Shown one piece after another: positions 25,788 through 38,949 of a stretch of 64,000 bases of DNA. The stretch is from Symsagittifera roscoffensis (taxonomy: Eukaryota; Xenacoelomorpha; Acoela; Convolutidae), in NCBI RefSeq assembly GCF_963678635.1, contig NC_087068.1, positions 11,974,027-12,038,026 on the forward strand, read 5' to 3'. A program made the position numbers and the translations under genes. The notes under the pieces were generated by a model. That model ran no database searches. It saw only the letters and a list, made by a program, of their open reading frames with translations, and was not told where the DNA came from. Every line of letters starts with the position of its first letter. The stretch's first letter is position 1.

Positions 25788-28700
25788 CACGTTTCGCCCC
25801 TCACACTTGACGCCTTTCCTCATTTTCGTGACCCATTTTGCATAATCCAACTCTATTACACTTCGCCCCATATTCATAACGGGGTTTTAGGTGTGAAATA
25901 ATTAGGAGAAATGTGGCATTTAATTTTACAAAAAAGGAGTGCGCGAGGCTCGAATTGTGCCAATAAAATTAAAAGGGACAAAATGAATACACACCTGTCA
26001 ATACCGCGCTTGAAATTAATTTTCCAAAATAAAGAACCAGTTTTTTTCTACGAGCCCAATTTGGTTCAGAAGCTACTAACATTTGACTATATCTGAATTT
26101 ATTTTAAACTTTATGCAACATTTGATTTTTCAGTTAGTTTTATTATTATCTGAAAATTTTTGATGTCCTGGTTTTAAAGTTATTATTTTTATTTTTAGTG
26201 ATCAGTTTTCCTAAAATTAAAGGTCTTGAAAATTAATTATACAAAAGGCAATATTGTTTTAACCGGGCATACTGATTTTTAGATTTAGGTCGTATCCGTC
26301 TTTGTTTTATTTCCTGGCTTTAGGTTTTTTCTATTAAAGTCGTTATGAAAATTAAATATATTTCTACAATTTTGTGAGACTTTCGAAGAACAACGGAAAA
26401 TTCGTGCTCGATGAGGTTCGTATTTTCTTCAAACAAAATTCAACTTTTTAAGCGCTTGAAATTTTTGAAGGATATTTTTTCATTGTTTGATAGATACGAT
26501 ACGGATTCATTTAACCCAATGTTATTGCTCCGACTTTCGAAGAAACAGAGATTTTTTATGCATGGAAATTTATCCCGTGCAACAGAATAGTTCCAATTTG
26601 AAAGGAAGCGTACTAATCTCCTAAGATTCAAAATTTTACACTTGATTTTGATAACGTCCATTTTTTCAATACTTGATTCACGAAAAACGTTTCGATATAT
26701 TTTAAAGGGTAGTCGGAACATTCAAGGTTTTGAACTGAAATACGAGCAGACTTGTTTCTGTAAAAAAGCGACATAAATTCGTGGTGCTCACTATGCGTAA
26801 TTTAAATAATTGCTCGATTTAATGGGGGACGATTCTAACGATGGAGGCGTCGAACGATAGAATAACTTCCACCAATTAGAATCAAAAGACGTTTTATTCG
26901 CCAAACAGTTTGTGCACAAAATCGAAGTCAAAATTAGCAAGCAAGTAATTGGCTGTAGCAGATATCGATTTAATGTTGTTTTAATATTTGATTTTTTAGG
27001 TCGGCACAACTGGTTTCTAGCTTTCTTTTTTGGTGAAATTATTTTCCCTAATCTGCCTTTTGCCCAAAAAAATTTAGAATTGGTTTTGGGACAGAATGGT
27101 GTAAGCCTGCAAAATGAGGGTCAAGCTAACTTGCACCTTAAAAATTCAAAAAACCGGACAACTTTATATTTTGCATCTGTCGTGTAACATTTTAGCAGCA
27201 TTGTGACAATTGGACTTACTCGCAGTGATCAACTATGACGCGACTGCGCTTAAAATGAGATCTTCAGACTTATTTCGTAACCGTACTGCGTTTATGTCGC
27301 AAATTTCCGAAGCGTGGCATGGCACAATTTTTTTTGCGCCAGCTAAATTGCGGCGCGACCTTTAAGACCGCGTTGTAAGTCGCAGAGTTCAAATCAGGTA
27401 GATTTTCTAAACCATCAGAAATGATAACTTTAGTTCTCCAATTAATTTTTTGAATTAGTATTCACGCCATCAGCTATCGTTGTAATTCAGTTAAATTTCA
27501 TACATCAGAAATTTTCATGCCAATAGATAGCATACCTTCATAGTTTAGGTGAAAATGAAGTAAAATTTAAGAAATTTCGGGTCTTGAAAAATAAACATTT
27601 GAAGAGTTTGGGATATTTAATGCTAAACGTTTTTCGAATGTTTTTTCTAGTGGCTAACTTGGAAGGATAATTAATTTGTTGTGGTTCAAAAAACCTTTCA
27701 ATAAACCAGTAGAACCAGAATACTTATTAGTTTAACCTGAATAATGCGATACTAGAATCATAACATCATTTTGCAAATTACTTAAATACTTTGTGTGAGA
27801 GAAGTTCGTCAATAAAATTAAGTTTTCTTGTGAAAATGTTAAAATTTTTCCTATTAAAATTTACACCAAGCGCGAAAGAGCATAAAGTTCAAAATTTTGC
27901 TCTAATACGAGCCGTTTTGTTCGTTTGCTCATCAGAATATCATATCGCGTCAATTTGTGACCAGTTGACCAACTAACCGATTTCGTCCTGCTGGCTAATC
28001 AATTGAAAATAATTTTCTTTCCTTACTGTTAATGCTTTTGTTTGTAGACAAAATTCTAAACCCCATTTCTTAGACAAATTTTTATACCCCATTTTTTGAA
28101 TTTCTAGATATTTTTGCCATAAGAAGCGTTTTGGCATCCTGAGCTTAAAATTACAACAGCTTTTCAACCATTATCAAATTTATTTCATAATTTTTTGCAA
28201 AAGTTACGGGCAATTGAAAATTGAAAATTCGGCTAGTTCAGATCAACCAATTAATCCATTTCCTCATTTGGATTATTTGGAGAGCTGATTTCATCCGGCA
28301 TAGAATTTGACCTAAAGTAGGTCATATGTACTTTTATATACAGTGCTAAACTATTATTACATCACTTTTCCTTAAACATAGCAAGAAAATGTGTCGAAAA
28401 ATTGATTAAAATTTCTTCAGATTGTTTTTTCAATTTTTGAAAAATTTTGCAAAAAATTTTTCAAAAAAAAAAACATTTTCGAAACTTTTTATGAAAAAAA
28501 AAATTTTCCATACTTTTTGAACTTTTTCCATATACTTTAAAGGGCAATCAGAACACCATTGTTCTAATGTTTTGTTGTTAACCATTATCTACTACTTCCT
28601 TCCAGTAGGAGTAAATAGTAAGATCCAGAGTTAGGTGTCTGTCAAATGAAACGACAGCTGTTAAGACTGCAATTATTTTCGATTGATGTTTAGGACGACA

Positions 28701-30020
28701 TAATACGCAATTCTCAAATTGTATCTCTGAGAAATAAAAACAGCTTGTATTTCGGTCATTTCATTCTAAAGTTTTAACGATCATATTTTGGCTTAAATAC
28801 ATGTCGTTTTAAAATGCATGCGTATTTTTAACCTAGCATCACAAAATAGTATCTGCTTAAGATATTACTTGGTTGATTTTGTATCATTGACTTGATTCAC
28901 TATAAGGTTGACAATCATTTACTAGGTTTCATAAAAGCGGATAGTTGAAGCGGGTCTAGGCCGAAGGGACTTCAAGCCGAAATTAAAACTTTACAAGCAC
29001 CTCAAAACACTATTTTATCATCTGTAAAACATTATTTTTCAAAAATTTTGGCAAGTTTAGTCCATAATAAACGTTATTCATTGACAATGCACCATTTGTG
29101 ATTGGCATTCATTAATAGTTTGTCTATTATTTGACCGGTATGAAATACGAGTTGTCTACTTTTTGACCGCACACCACATTATAGATTATAAAAACTATTT
29201 CAACTGCCAATCAACTAAGTTAAAGTTTAAGTTTTCAAATATTTACAGCTACCTCTTGTGTTTACATAATCATGATGCAGAAACTAAAAGTTTCTTAAAA
29301 AATTCAGTATGGTTTTCAAGAACTTTGATTTTTTTCCGAATTTTAGAGAAAATTTTTTAAAAAACCAGCCAATAATACTGCACTTTTAATTTGGCGCTGT
29401 AATAAAAAAAAACGGCGCTTTCGAGTTGTTATGAGCAAAAACTGTTCTTCCTGCATATAAACTTAAAAAAGTGCCCTCAAGAAAAATTGAAGTATCTGTC
29501 GGCCAAAAGTCAGGAGATCGAATCTTTGATATAAAAAAAGATCTTGCTATCAATCCCCTTTTGTACCTTGTTAACTATTTCCCCCTTATGCATTTTTTAC
29601 AATCATTTTCGTATAATATTACCACCAACTAATTGAGTTTTCAATTTGGCGCATTTGTATTTGTATTACTCGTATTTTTATAACACATAAATTAGGCATT
29701 TTAATGAAATATGTTACCTGAAAATTTGGCAACCAAAATCGATTTTCTGAAAATCGAAATAGAGAGGAAATAGTTGAGAAACAAAGTCCAAAAAATTGAG
29801 CGACTTCAAAAATCTGTCATAGTTTGGCAAAAATAGAATCATGAAACTTTCTAATTTGTTTTAGTAACAAATTGCAAAAAAAATGAAAAACGAGGATGAT
29901 CGAAAATGAGGGCCTCTCCCGTATGAGTACTCCATATGGGTCATATTAGTTCTCTATATGACTCAAAATATAACCGTTACTATTTGATATTGGCTGTTTA
30001 GAGAAGAAGAAAAACAAAGG

Positions 30021-30318
30021 CTTGTAAAGATATTTCACCTGTGATCAATTTTTGTTCTCCTGAATTATGGGGGTTTAAAGATTGCCATTTCGGCCAATTT
30101 GGGACAATTAACGCACGATATATTTCGAGCTAATAACGCGTAAGCGGAACTTTAATCCGTCTTAGAAATCGTTCCAAATTGGTTGAAGGAAGCTTGTTTT
30201 GGTACTGATTTGGTACTATGAGCGAAATTTATCTTTTCGTACTTTTGATGGCGTGTGGGGAGATGATTTTCACAAAAACCTTAAAAAGACCTTAAAAAGC
30301 GATCGGAACATTCAGGAA
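30021..30318 (+). mobile_element. R1 partial copy in unit C
   Basis: Duplicate of the R1 fragment at 23608-23905, offset 6413 bp. Confidence 0.7.
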
Positions 30319-30941
30319 CTCGCTAAACAGAACTCATGTGTTCAAAATATTACAGAACTCAATAACTTAAATGGAAATGTTGACAGCTTTTTTCTTTGAA
30401 ATATTAAATACAACCTTTTTTTGATCTTGATTTTGGTAAATGATTTTGAGTTTTGACGCTGAATTTCAAGCTGAAAGTCTTTTAGTAAGCCCTTTTAGGA
30501 AACCCTGCAAGGTGTGCGAGTTGAAAAATAATATCGGCATCGGTTTTTTCATAATCAAATAAGAGTATCGCTATGTTTAATGTTCCAGATGTGATCGGAT
30601 GGGCATTGAATTGAGCAGCATCATTAGAATCAAGGTTTCTGCAGTGCGAAAGATGGGAAACCAGACGGTCTGAATTTGAGACAACGTGGCTTTCAAAAAT
30701 AAAAAAATGAAAGAATTTTCCATAAAATTAGCCCAACACACTACTTGAGACATTCTGCGGTCTCGTTTTTTTTCAGTAGCTCGAAATGATTCAAAAAGAA
30801 AATAATTTGTAAGCTTTTAGCATACTCCAAAAAATTCATTTCAAAGCTCAAGTGTTCCCAAGTAAAAAAATATTGGCTCACGTGAACAATACCACGTTCG
30901 ATCAAAGTTAACGGAGCGGATGGAAGCTACCTAGTGTGTTT

Positions 30942-31677
30942 TTGTTCCGACTTTTGATACAAAAAAAACGGAATATTGGGTGGCGGTGGGTTTTTTTTTC
31001 TTCAGACAAATTTCGACTTTTAACTAGCCATTTTTGACGAATTTTTGGCTCTTTTCCAGTTCCCCCCTTCAAAATACCGAGTTTTATTGTTGTTTTACGT
31101 GTTATTACGGCTAAATGCGTGATGTTACGCTGTAATGTTTGAAGAACAAATCTGTTCAGAATTGTCGATTTGTTCACCACGCCAAATTTCATTGCATTAT
31201 GACATCGTTAAATAGACTTTTCAAATTTGAATTTAAAGGTGGGGGGGGGGGGGAAACTGGAAAAGAGCCGAATTTTTTTAATATCATTCAAAAAGTATTG
31301 TTGTCCTGAGCCTAAATTTGGAAGAAATTTTACCTGTGATCATTTTTTGTAAAGTTATGGGGGTTTGAAGATTGCCATTTTGGCCAATTTGGGACAATTA
31401 ACGCGCGATATATTTCGCGCTATTAACGCGTAAGCGGAGAGTTAATCCGTCTTAAAAATCGTTCCAAATTGGTTGAAAGAAGCTGATTTGTCATAATTGA
31501 TTTGTTAAAAGGAGCGAAATTTATCCTTTTGTTCTTTATATGGCGTGTGGGCGGATGATTTTTGTTAAAAATTTTAAATTTTTGAAAAAAAAATTCGTTT
31601 TATTTTATTAGATTTAATTTTTTTAGGTTATTACTGCTCCATAGGCCTTAAAAGGCAGTTGGAACATTCGGGGCTTG
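30942..31677 (+). mobile_element. R1 copy split by a MITE, unit C
   Basis: Equivalent of the copy at 24529-25417, shorter because the nested MITE lacks the internal 152-bp duplication. Confidence 0.8.
31047..31269. mobile_element. hAT-like MITE inserted in R1, unit C
   Basis: 223-bp version of the unit B element at 24635-25009, with the same 8-bp target duplication gaattttt (31039-31046 and 31270-31277) and one copy of the 152-bp inner segment. The G run before the right TIR is longer than in B. This is probably the ancestral length. Confidence 0.8.
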
Positions 31678-31701
31678 GCACTTGAAACAAGCATAACACG
31701 T

Positions 31702-31883
31702 GAAACAAGCATAAAATTCGGTATTTTTAATGAGGGGGGACTGGAAAAGAGCCGAAACGTGCCATAATCGTTTTGGAAAATAAACAAGAATGCTCGCTTG
31801 TTTATTTTCCAAAACGATTATGGCACGTTTCGGCTCTTTTCCAGTCCCCCCTCATTAAAAATACCAAATTTTATGCTTGTTTC
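31702..31883. repeat. Large palindrome with inverted centre, unit C
   Basis: Same 87-bp arms as the unit B palindrome (31702-31788 and 31797-31883) with the same outer mismatch markers in the same places. The 8-bp centre, at 31789-31796, reads aatgctcg, the exact reverse complement of the unit B centre. Confidence 0.9.
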
Positions 31884-32047
31884 AGGTGTTATTACGGCTA
31901 AATGCGTGATTTTACGCTGTAAAGTATGATGAACAAATCTGTTCAGAATTGTCGATTTGTTCACCTCGCCAAATTTTATTGCATTATGACAAACGTTAAA
32001 TAAACTTTTCAAAACTGAATTTGAAAGGGGGGAACTGGAAAAGAGCC
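31832..32047. mobile_element. hAT-like MITE, complete, unit C
   Basis: Duplicate of the 25572-25787 element (offset 6260), with the cacgtttc target duplication conserved on both sides. Confidence 0.85.
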
Positions 32048-33205
32048 CACGTTTCGCCCCTCACACTTGACGCCTTTCCTCATTTTCGTGACCCATTTTG
32101 CATAATCCAACTCTATTACACTTCGCCCCATATTCATAACGGGGTTTTAGGTGTGAAATAATTAGGAGAAATGTGGCATTTAATTTTACAAAAAAGGAGT
32201 GCGCGAGGCTCGAATTGTGCCAATAAAATTAAAAGGGACAAAATGAATACACACCTGTCAATACCGCGCTTGAAACTAATTTTCCAAAATAAAGAACCAG
32301 TTTTTTTCTACGAGCCCAATTTGGTTCAGAAGCTACTAACATTTGACTATATCTGAATTTATTTTAAACTTTATGCAACATTTGATTTTTCAGTTCGTTT
32401 TATTATTATCTGAAAATTTTTGATGTCCTGGTTTTAAAGTTATTATTTTTATTTTTAGTGATCAGTTTTCCTAAAATTAAAGGTCTTGAAAATTAATTAT
32501 ACAAAAGGCAATATTGTTTTAACCGGGCATACTGATTTTTAGATTTAGGTCGTATCCGTCTTTGTTTTATTTCCTGGCTTTAGGTTTTTTCCATTAAAGT
32601 CGTTATGAAAATTAAATATATTTCTACAATTTTGTGAGACTTTCGAAGAACAACGGAAAATTCGTGCTCGATGAGGTTCGTATTTTCTTCAAACAAAATT
32701 CAACTTTTTAAGCGCTTGAAATTTTTGAAGGATATTTTTTCATTGTTTGATAGATACGATACGGATTCATTTAACCCAATGTTATTGCTCCGACTTTCGA
32801 AGAAACAGAGATTTTTTATGCATGGAAATTTATCCCGTGCAACAGAATAGTTCCAATTTGAAAGGAAGCGTACTAATCTCCTAAGATTCAAAATTTTACA
32901 CTTGATTTTGATAACGTCCATTTTTTCAATACTTGATTCACGAAAAACGTTTCGATATATTTTAAAGGGTAGTCGGAACATTCAAGGTTTTGAACTGAAA
33001 TACGAGCAGACTTGTTTCTGTAAAAAAGCGACATAAATTCGTGGTGCTCACTATGCGTAATTTAAATAATTGCTCGATTTAATGGGGGACGATTCTAACG
33101 ATGGAGGCGTCGAACGATAGAATAACTTCCACCAATTAGAATCAAAAGACGTTTTATTCGCCAAACAGTTTGTGCACAAAATCGAAGTCAAAATTAGCAA
33201 GCAAG

Positions 33206-33405
33206 NNNNNNNNNNNNNNNNNNNNNNNNNNNNNNNNNNNNNNNNNNNNNNNNNNNNNNNNNNNNNNNNNNNNNNNNNNNNNNNNNNNNNNNNNNNNNNN
33301 NNNNNNNNNNNNNNNNNNNNNNNNNNNNNNNNNNNNNNNNNNNNNNNNNNNNNNNNNNNNNNNNNNNNNNNNNNNNNNNNNNNNNNNNNNNNNNNNNNNN
33401 NNNNN
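33206..33405. other. Assembly gap, 200 N
   Basis: Exactly 200 N, a round number typical of a scaffold gap of arbitrary size. It falls at the end of a tandem segmental duplication, so collapsed additional copies are likely. Confidence 0.95.
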
Positions 33406-34111
33406 GAATGGTCTTATTTTTTATTACTTACTCTTATGATACCGGTTTTCACCACCTGGCTGTGATTAATAATTATTTGACCACTTCAATTAACAGCACA
33501 GCAAAAATCTGCTTCGCGGTTCTATTTTACTTTGCAGTTCGTTTTCGCAGCTCTTTGAATTTTTTGCTTTTATGTTTCATCAAATTAGTGAGTCTGGATA
33601 AAAATTAAAATGTTCGCAAAATTTTATATATGACAAAACTTACATAGACTTGAAGTTAATTTTACTCAGCGTGTTAAATGTGTGGTCTTTTATGTCAAAA
33701 GAAGGTAAGCTTGGTTCTTTTGTGGTAAAGTAACATTTGACTTTGGTTTTTTGCAAAGCCCGAATTTAGTTCATTTTTAGGTCTACTATAAAATTATCGA
33801 ATGTCTTATTTCAGAACCCTGAGCCCACGATTCACTTTTTTGCTTCTTTGTCTTTCGATATGTTTTTTTTATACGGATCAAATTTTTGAACAGCTGTTGA
33901 AAGGAAATTTTTTTTCAGTAATTCAAAGAAATCGAGGGTCTTATGCACAAAACAGCCCAAAACCAAAATTTTTATATTTTGAGCTAAATTTTAAGCGGTC
34001 AAATTTGATTGGCTAATAATATGTATTCAATTTAAGCAACATGTTCAAGCTATTTTCAATCAAAACTTCCAGCTGATACAAATATTAGATGAAATTGACA
34101 AAATGTGAAGC
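33406..34111. other. AT-rich sequence, nothing recognisable
   Basis: Short open frames of 60-71 codons are present without family features. Confidence 0.4.
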
Positions 34112-35066
34112 ACAGCATGGCGCCAAATTGAGTCAATCCAGTGTGATTTGAGGCAATCTACCAGATCCAAACAAAATCATTTTGCTTTTTGAATAGCGGG
34201 AGGGTGTACAATTAGGAAATAAAATTTCCTAAAATTCAAAATTTTAATTTTTTTGAGCTTCGTTAAACGCCAAAGGTGAATTTTTAATCACAAAACTTTT
34301 GATCGATGCTAGATGGTAGTAAGAACTTTCAAGGCTCTGCAACGCGTTCAAAAAATGATAAACAGCACGCTTTTTACATCCCAAGGTTTTAGCACCTAGC
34401 TCTACGAAACACGGTAGCAGGTAAAATCATATATATATTTTTTATTTAGAGCACAGGGCATAAAAATCTTTCGAATGGTATGAACAAAAAATCCGTCAAA
34501 AACGGTTCATTAAAATATCAAAACTCGCCTCATTAAAAAAAAACTAAAGTAAGCATAAATTTTCCCTCTTTTTTTCGAAAGTTAAAACATGATGGGAAAC
34601 AACTGAGTCTTCCAAAAATTTAACCACATAAACGAGACTGTTTTGCCATCCTTTTAAAGAAATTTTTAGGTCAACTCGAATCAGTAAGCACTTTCCATTT
34701 CCTGAAGGAGGCTGCAAATCACCGCCATAAACCTATCTCCTCAATCCCCTATGCTACCATTCCGCCAAAGACCCTACCAGCTCGGTCCATTGTAAAATCG
34801 ACAGTTTCAAAGCTAATTTGTAGCGACATCAGTAACCCATTCATCTTCCCGCTTGGTTCACTTTCAGACAAGTCAATTTATGCTCTTTTATTTTCTGAAG
34901 GGATAGCTAATATATCCTTTATTTACCCCGAATCTTAAGATATCAAAAATAACAGTAAGCATTTTTTTCCTATCTGACTCTTTTTCGTTGATCGTGTCTT
35001 TGATTTTGAATCTTAAGAATTTTAAGGTTTTGAAGCACTAATAGTAAAAATCAGATAATTGTTAAA
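34112..35066. repeat. Duplicated ~0.95-kb block, copy 1
   Basis: Shares ordered blocks with 36471-37390: acagcatggcg, tgatttgaggcaa, taccagatccaaa, ttgatcgatgctagatgg, agcacgctttttac, cgaatcagtaagcacttt, cctatctcctcaatccc-like and agtaaaaatcagataat. The copies are clearly diverged (old) and 2359 bp apart. No coding capacity is conserved between them. Confidence 0.75.
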
Positions 35067-36470
35067 ACTTTAAATAACCTTCTGTATTTGAGGTTGAGTT
35101 TGGTTTATTTATAAGCCAAATTAAAATTGTGAAAAAAATAATTGAATCGGCTAGTTTTAACTAGTCAAATCGAAGCGAACTTTTATTAGCTGAAATTGTT
35201 GAAAAAATGATATTTGAGCAAAATAAATAAAATAGATCTAAATTTTGTAGACAAATCACCAATGGAGCACCAATGTAAGTTTTTTTTAGACTCCAAAAAA
35301 GCCCTGGGCAGCGAAAAAGAGCTTCGCTCAACAAAATCACTCGTACTGGAATAAAGGTGAATAAAAAATTTGACAGGCTTGTTAGTTATTCATAGAAAAA
35401 CCTTTTAATTATTAACTATCAAAAACTTGTTTCCATGTAGTTTGAACGAATTTTATGTATCTTTTTTATAAGCTGCAGCTTACTTTCTCTTCTGATTGAG
35501 GGCATTGAGTGTCTCTTCTACTCTCACCGCCAGCTAGTTTAATAGTTTGGTTAAAAGTTTCATGAATTATTTTATCTTAACTAAATGGTCCGTTCTCTTT
35601 TTTGATTTTCCAAATTAATTGAAAAAGTTTTCTGAGATTGATTCAAAGTGTCTCGTCTCAGTCTGATCAATTTTCATTTGGTTTGAAAGTTATAAGGAGG
35701 GTTCAAGGTATCTCTTTAACTATATTCCCCCTTTTGCAAAAGCGGAAGATTCGTTACTAGGCTGAAAATTCTGACATGCTCAACCGTTGATTTAATTTCA
35801 TGTAAGGGATATTTTTCTACTAGCTAACCGAGGGGGGATTTAGTAAAAGAGATCCGGCTCAAGTTACATCACTAGGCCATAGACATAATGACATTCCAAA
35901 GGAAAGCTTGTCTTTAATTTGTTTTTGATTTACCTCCTTTTCTTAACCTTATTTTTTAGACTTTAAAAGTAATTCCGTTAAGAATAGTTTGTTAAAAGTT
36001 TAAACTTCGCTGCCAAAAAACCACAACGTGCACAAACTTAACATCATGTTTTTCAAATTTTCGAAAACCCAATCAAGGAAACATTGACAAAAACGACCTC
36101 CTGCTATACTGTGCTTACAATCGGCGCAAAAAGCATTGTGCGCATAAAAACTAAGAAGACCGCTCGTATCAGGGTGAAGCTTTTTGCTGCTTTTTCAGGC
36201 ATCATATGAAAGTTTTGAATTTGTTCTTGATCTGTCTTTTGTATGGAATGACCAAATAATTGTGCTTAAGCTGTCTTTTTTTTCTCCAATTAAGCTTTGC
36301 TGTTTTAACTAGCTCATTTTGGCTGGTTTACTTATTAATAAGCTCTGAAAAATATTATTGCCCATGGCTCAAATTTAAAACGATAGTTTAGTAGAGAGTT
36401 TATGGGCTTTGAAGCTAAACTTATTAATTATACTGAAACGAAATACAAGTCCAATACATTTCGACATACT
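35067..36470. other. AT-rich sequence between duplicated blocks
   Basis: No gene seen. A short reverse fragment of an R1 3' end (gctcgtatcagggtgaagc) lies near 36162-36180. Confidence 0.45.
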
Positions 36471-37390
36471 ACAGCATGGCGGCAAAGTGAATAAATCCAG
36501 TATGATTTGAGGCAAACTACCAGATCCAAATGAAAATGTTTTGTTTTTTAAATAGCGTGAGGGTATAAAATTAGGTAATAATTTTTTTTAGCTTCATTTA
36601 ACGCCAAAGGAGAATTTTTAATCAAAAGGTTTTTGATCGATGCTAGATGGCAGTAAGAACATCCAAGGTTCCGCGACACGTTAATAGAAGATTGATAAAT
36701 AGCACGCTTTTTACTTCCCAAATTTTTAGCACCTAAATCTACGAAATACGGTTGCAGGTGAAATATAAATTTTTTTATTTAGAGCTCAGGGCATAAATAT
36801 ATTCTGGATGGTATGAAAAAAAAATCCGGTAAAAACAGTTAATTAAAATGTCAAAATTGGCCCGAATAAAAGAAACTACCCTAAGCATAAATTTTCTGTC
36901 TCTGTTTCTGAAAGTTAAAACATTCAAAAGGAAACAATTGAAAATTCCACATTTTTAACCACATATATATGAGACTATTTTTGTCATCCTTTTAAACCTT
37001 TTTAGGTCAGCTCGAATCAGTAAGCACTTTCCCTTTCCTGAATCGGCCCAAACCCCCCATTAATCTATCTCCTCAATCCCCTCTGCTGCCATTCCGCCTA
37101 AGACCCTACCAGTATGGTCCAATAGTAAAAGCGACAGTTTCAAAGCTAATTTATAGCGACATCAGTAACCTATTCATCTTCCCGCTTGATTTCCTTTCAG
37201 ACAAGCGAATTTATGCTCTTTTATTTTCTGAAGGGAAAGTTAATATATCCCTAATTTATCCCGAATCCTAAGATATCAAAAATAACTGTATTTTTTTCCT
37301 ACTTGACTCTTTTTCATTGATCGCGTCTTTGATTTTTGAATCTTAAGAATTTTAAGCTTTTGAAGCACTAGTAGTAAAAATCAGATAATC
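36471..37390. repeat. Duplicated ~0.95-kb block, copy 2
   Basis: Diverged direct copy of 34112-35066, see that entry. Confidence 0.75.
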
Positions 37391-38949
37391 ACAATTGTTA
37401 AAAATAAATTGTAGTTTAAATATAGGGATGGATGCAAACTTACTATATGCAATTCAAAATCAATAATTTTCATGATTTTTGTCCTCCCATTTTTTCGGAA
37501 AATCAAGATTTCATCCAATTGCTACGCGTGTTTTTCCCTGTACGAGAGTCCACTAGATGAGGAAAGCATCGTCACAAGGAGACTTAATTAAATTTTTGTG
37601 ATCTAATTTGAACAAATTGCAAGTTCATTATTTGCTCATGTCTTTTTCTTTTTTCATTCTGAGTGCTCAATTTTCGTTGAAACTGAATGGTTGAACAACT
37701 GAACAAAACTCGAGTGTATTTATATACTTTTTGATCATCATTTATACTAAATTTACCCTCTTTCTGACTGGCTTAAGGCTTTAATTTTTCCCTCTTTTCC
37801 AACACTAAAACAACCCGCCGGGATATTCTGAAATCCTTTTTGTACCAGGCTTAAAAATTTGAAAGACAAACCACTGAACACATGTTAACAAAATTGACAT
37901 CTAATTGATTTTTTGCTCTGAATTTGCCGAAGAAACATTTCCTATTTTTCCTGTTTTTATTGTAATAGCAGTAACACTCAAACAAATCTCCTCATAATAT
38001 TGTCAGACTTTTTCAATTTATCCCATAAAATCTCAGAACGAAATCATAACAACACAAAAGCCCCAAGCAGTTATTCTTATTCTTTTCACATGCATGATTC
38101 CAGTTACCCATAGTTGTGATTGATGAAAAAAGGCTTCATTTCCTAATGCAATTTGGATACTAAGTTCTTTTGATACTTTGTTATTGCTCAGATGATAAGA
38201 GCTAAAGGGTTGTTCTATTTCATATTTACATATACTGATACACAGCAAATCATGGGTTTTTTCCAGCTGTTGTGTACTTATCGTAATTGGTATGAAAAAA
38301 AGTTTCCTCATCCAGCAAATTAGTTATTTCACACATGGATAACTGGTAAGTTCGCTGCTATATTTGCATTCTATTTTATCATTTCGCCGGGTAAAAAAAA
38401 TAGACGACGAATTGTAATTACAACAGTGTACAAATCTTCAACAATTCAAAAAACAGCTCGTTTTTGCTATTTGGGTATTTTTGTGCAACACTGGTGGACA
38501 AAATTCAACGCAAGTGAATTCTTTTGAAATTATTTATATGTAATTTCAGTTCTGGCTGCTAGTAGTGGGTAGGATTCGTTGGACGTCTACAACTCTAGAA
38601 CCGACAGGGCATCGACTCAATAAAAATTTTAATAACAGAACAGTCATGCATAAATTTTGTTTAATTCGTCAACATTTTTCTGAATTGATCAAAGTTAATG
38701 AAAATTATTTGATCAAAACTGATTATGCGTTAAATCGGATGCGTTAGGAGGCCATTTGGCATTTCAATTTGTTTTCGTTGCAAGTGTTCTTCACTTGGGC
38801 CGGCAGTATGAAGAACTGCCTTGTCTCACAGAAAAGTACAAATTTTAGAGTACTGTTGCATAAATGGCACTAGTCGAGGCCTAAAAAATGTATTTAATAA
38901 TCGTTCGCTGTTCTAATTGCCCCTTCGCTCCAATATTTCCGTTTTCTTT
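37391..38949. other. AT-rich sequence, no gene supported
   Basis: Includes a 92-codon reverse frame (38033-38311) and a 60-codon forward frame (38565-38747). Neither has a recognisable domain, a partner frame or a conserved copy elsewhere in the window. Confidence 0.4.

Larger units (their letters stand above)
20735..27131. repeat. Segmental duplication unit B (6.4 kb)
   Basis: Direct duplicate of units A (first 1.77 kb, offset 1766) and C (offset 6412-6413 on the left, 6260 on the right). The offset change is caused by a 152-bp tandem duplication inside a MITE in B. Substitutions against C are rare, so the duplication is recent. Contents: R1 fragments, two hAT-like MITEs and a large palindrome. 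No gene is recognised. Confidence 0.9.
27132..33205. repeat. Segmental duplication unit C (truncated by gap)
   Basis: Third direct copy, nearly identical to unit B. It runs into the N gap at a position equivalent to 26945 in unit B, so about 190 bp of the unit, and possibly further units, are missing. Just upstream (27046-27131) there are about 80 bp not present at the equivalent junction of unit A. Confidence 0.9.

Noticed and set aside
19795-28167. 64-codon reverse frame found three times
   Set aside because: It is repeated because the DNA is segmentally duplicated. No codon-level conservation beyond the DNA identity and no domain.
33170-33465. Open frames across the N gap
   Set aside because: They exist only because N codons are not stops.
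38033-38747. Short frames of 92 and 60 codons as possible host genes
   Set aside because: No recognisable domain, splice context, promoter or second copy. AT-rich chance frames are expected at this size.
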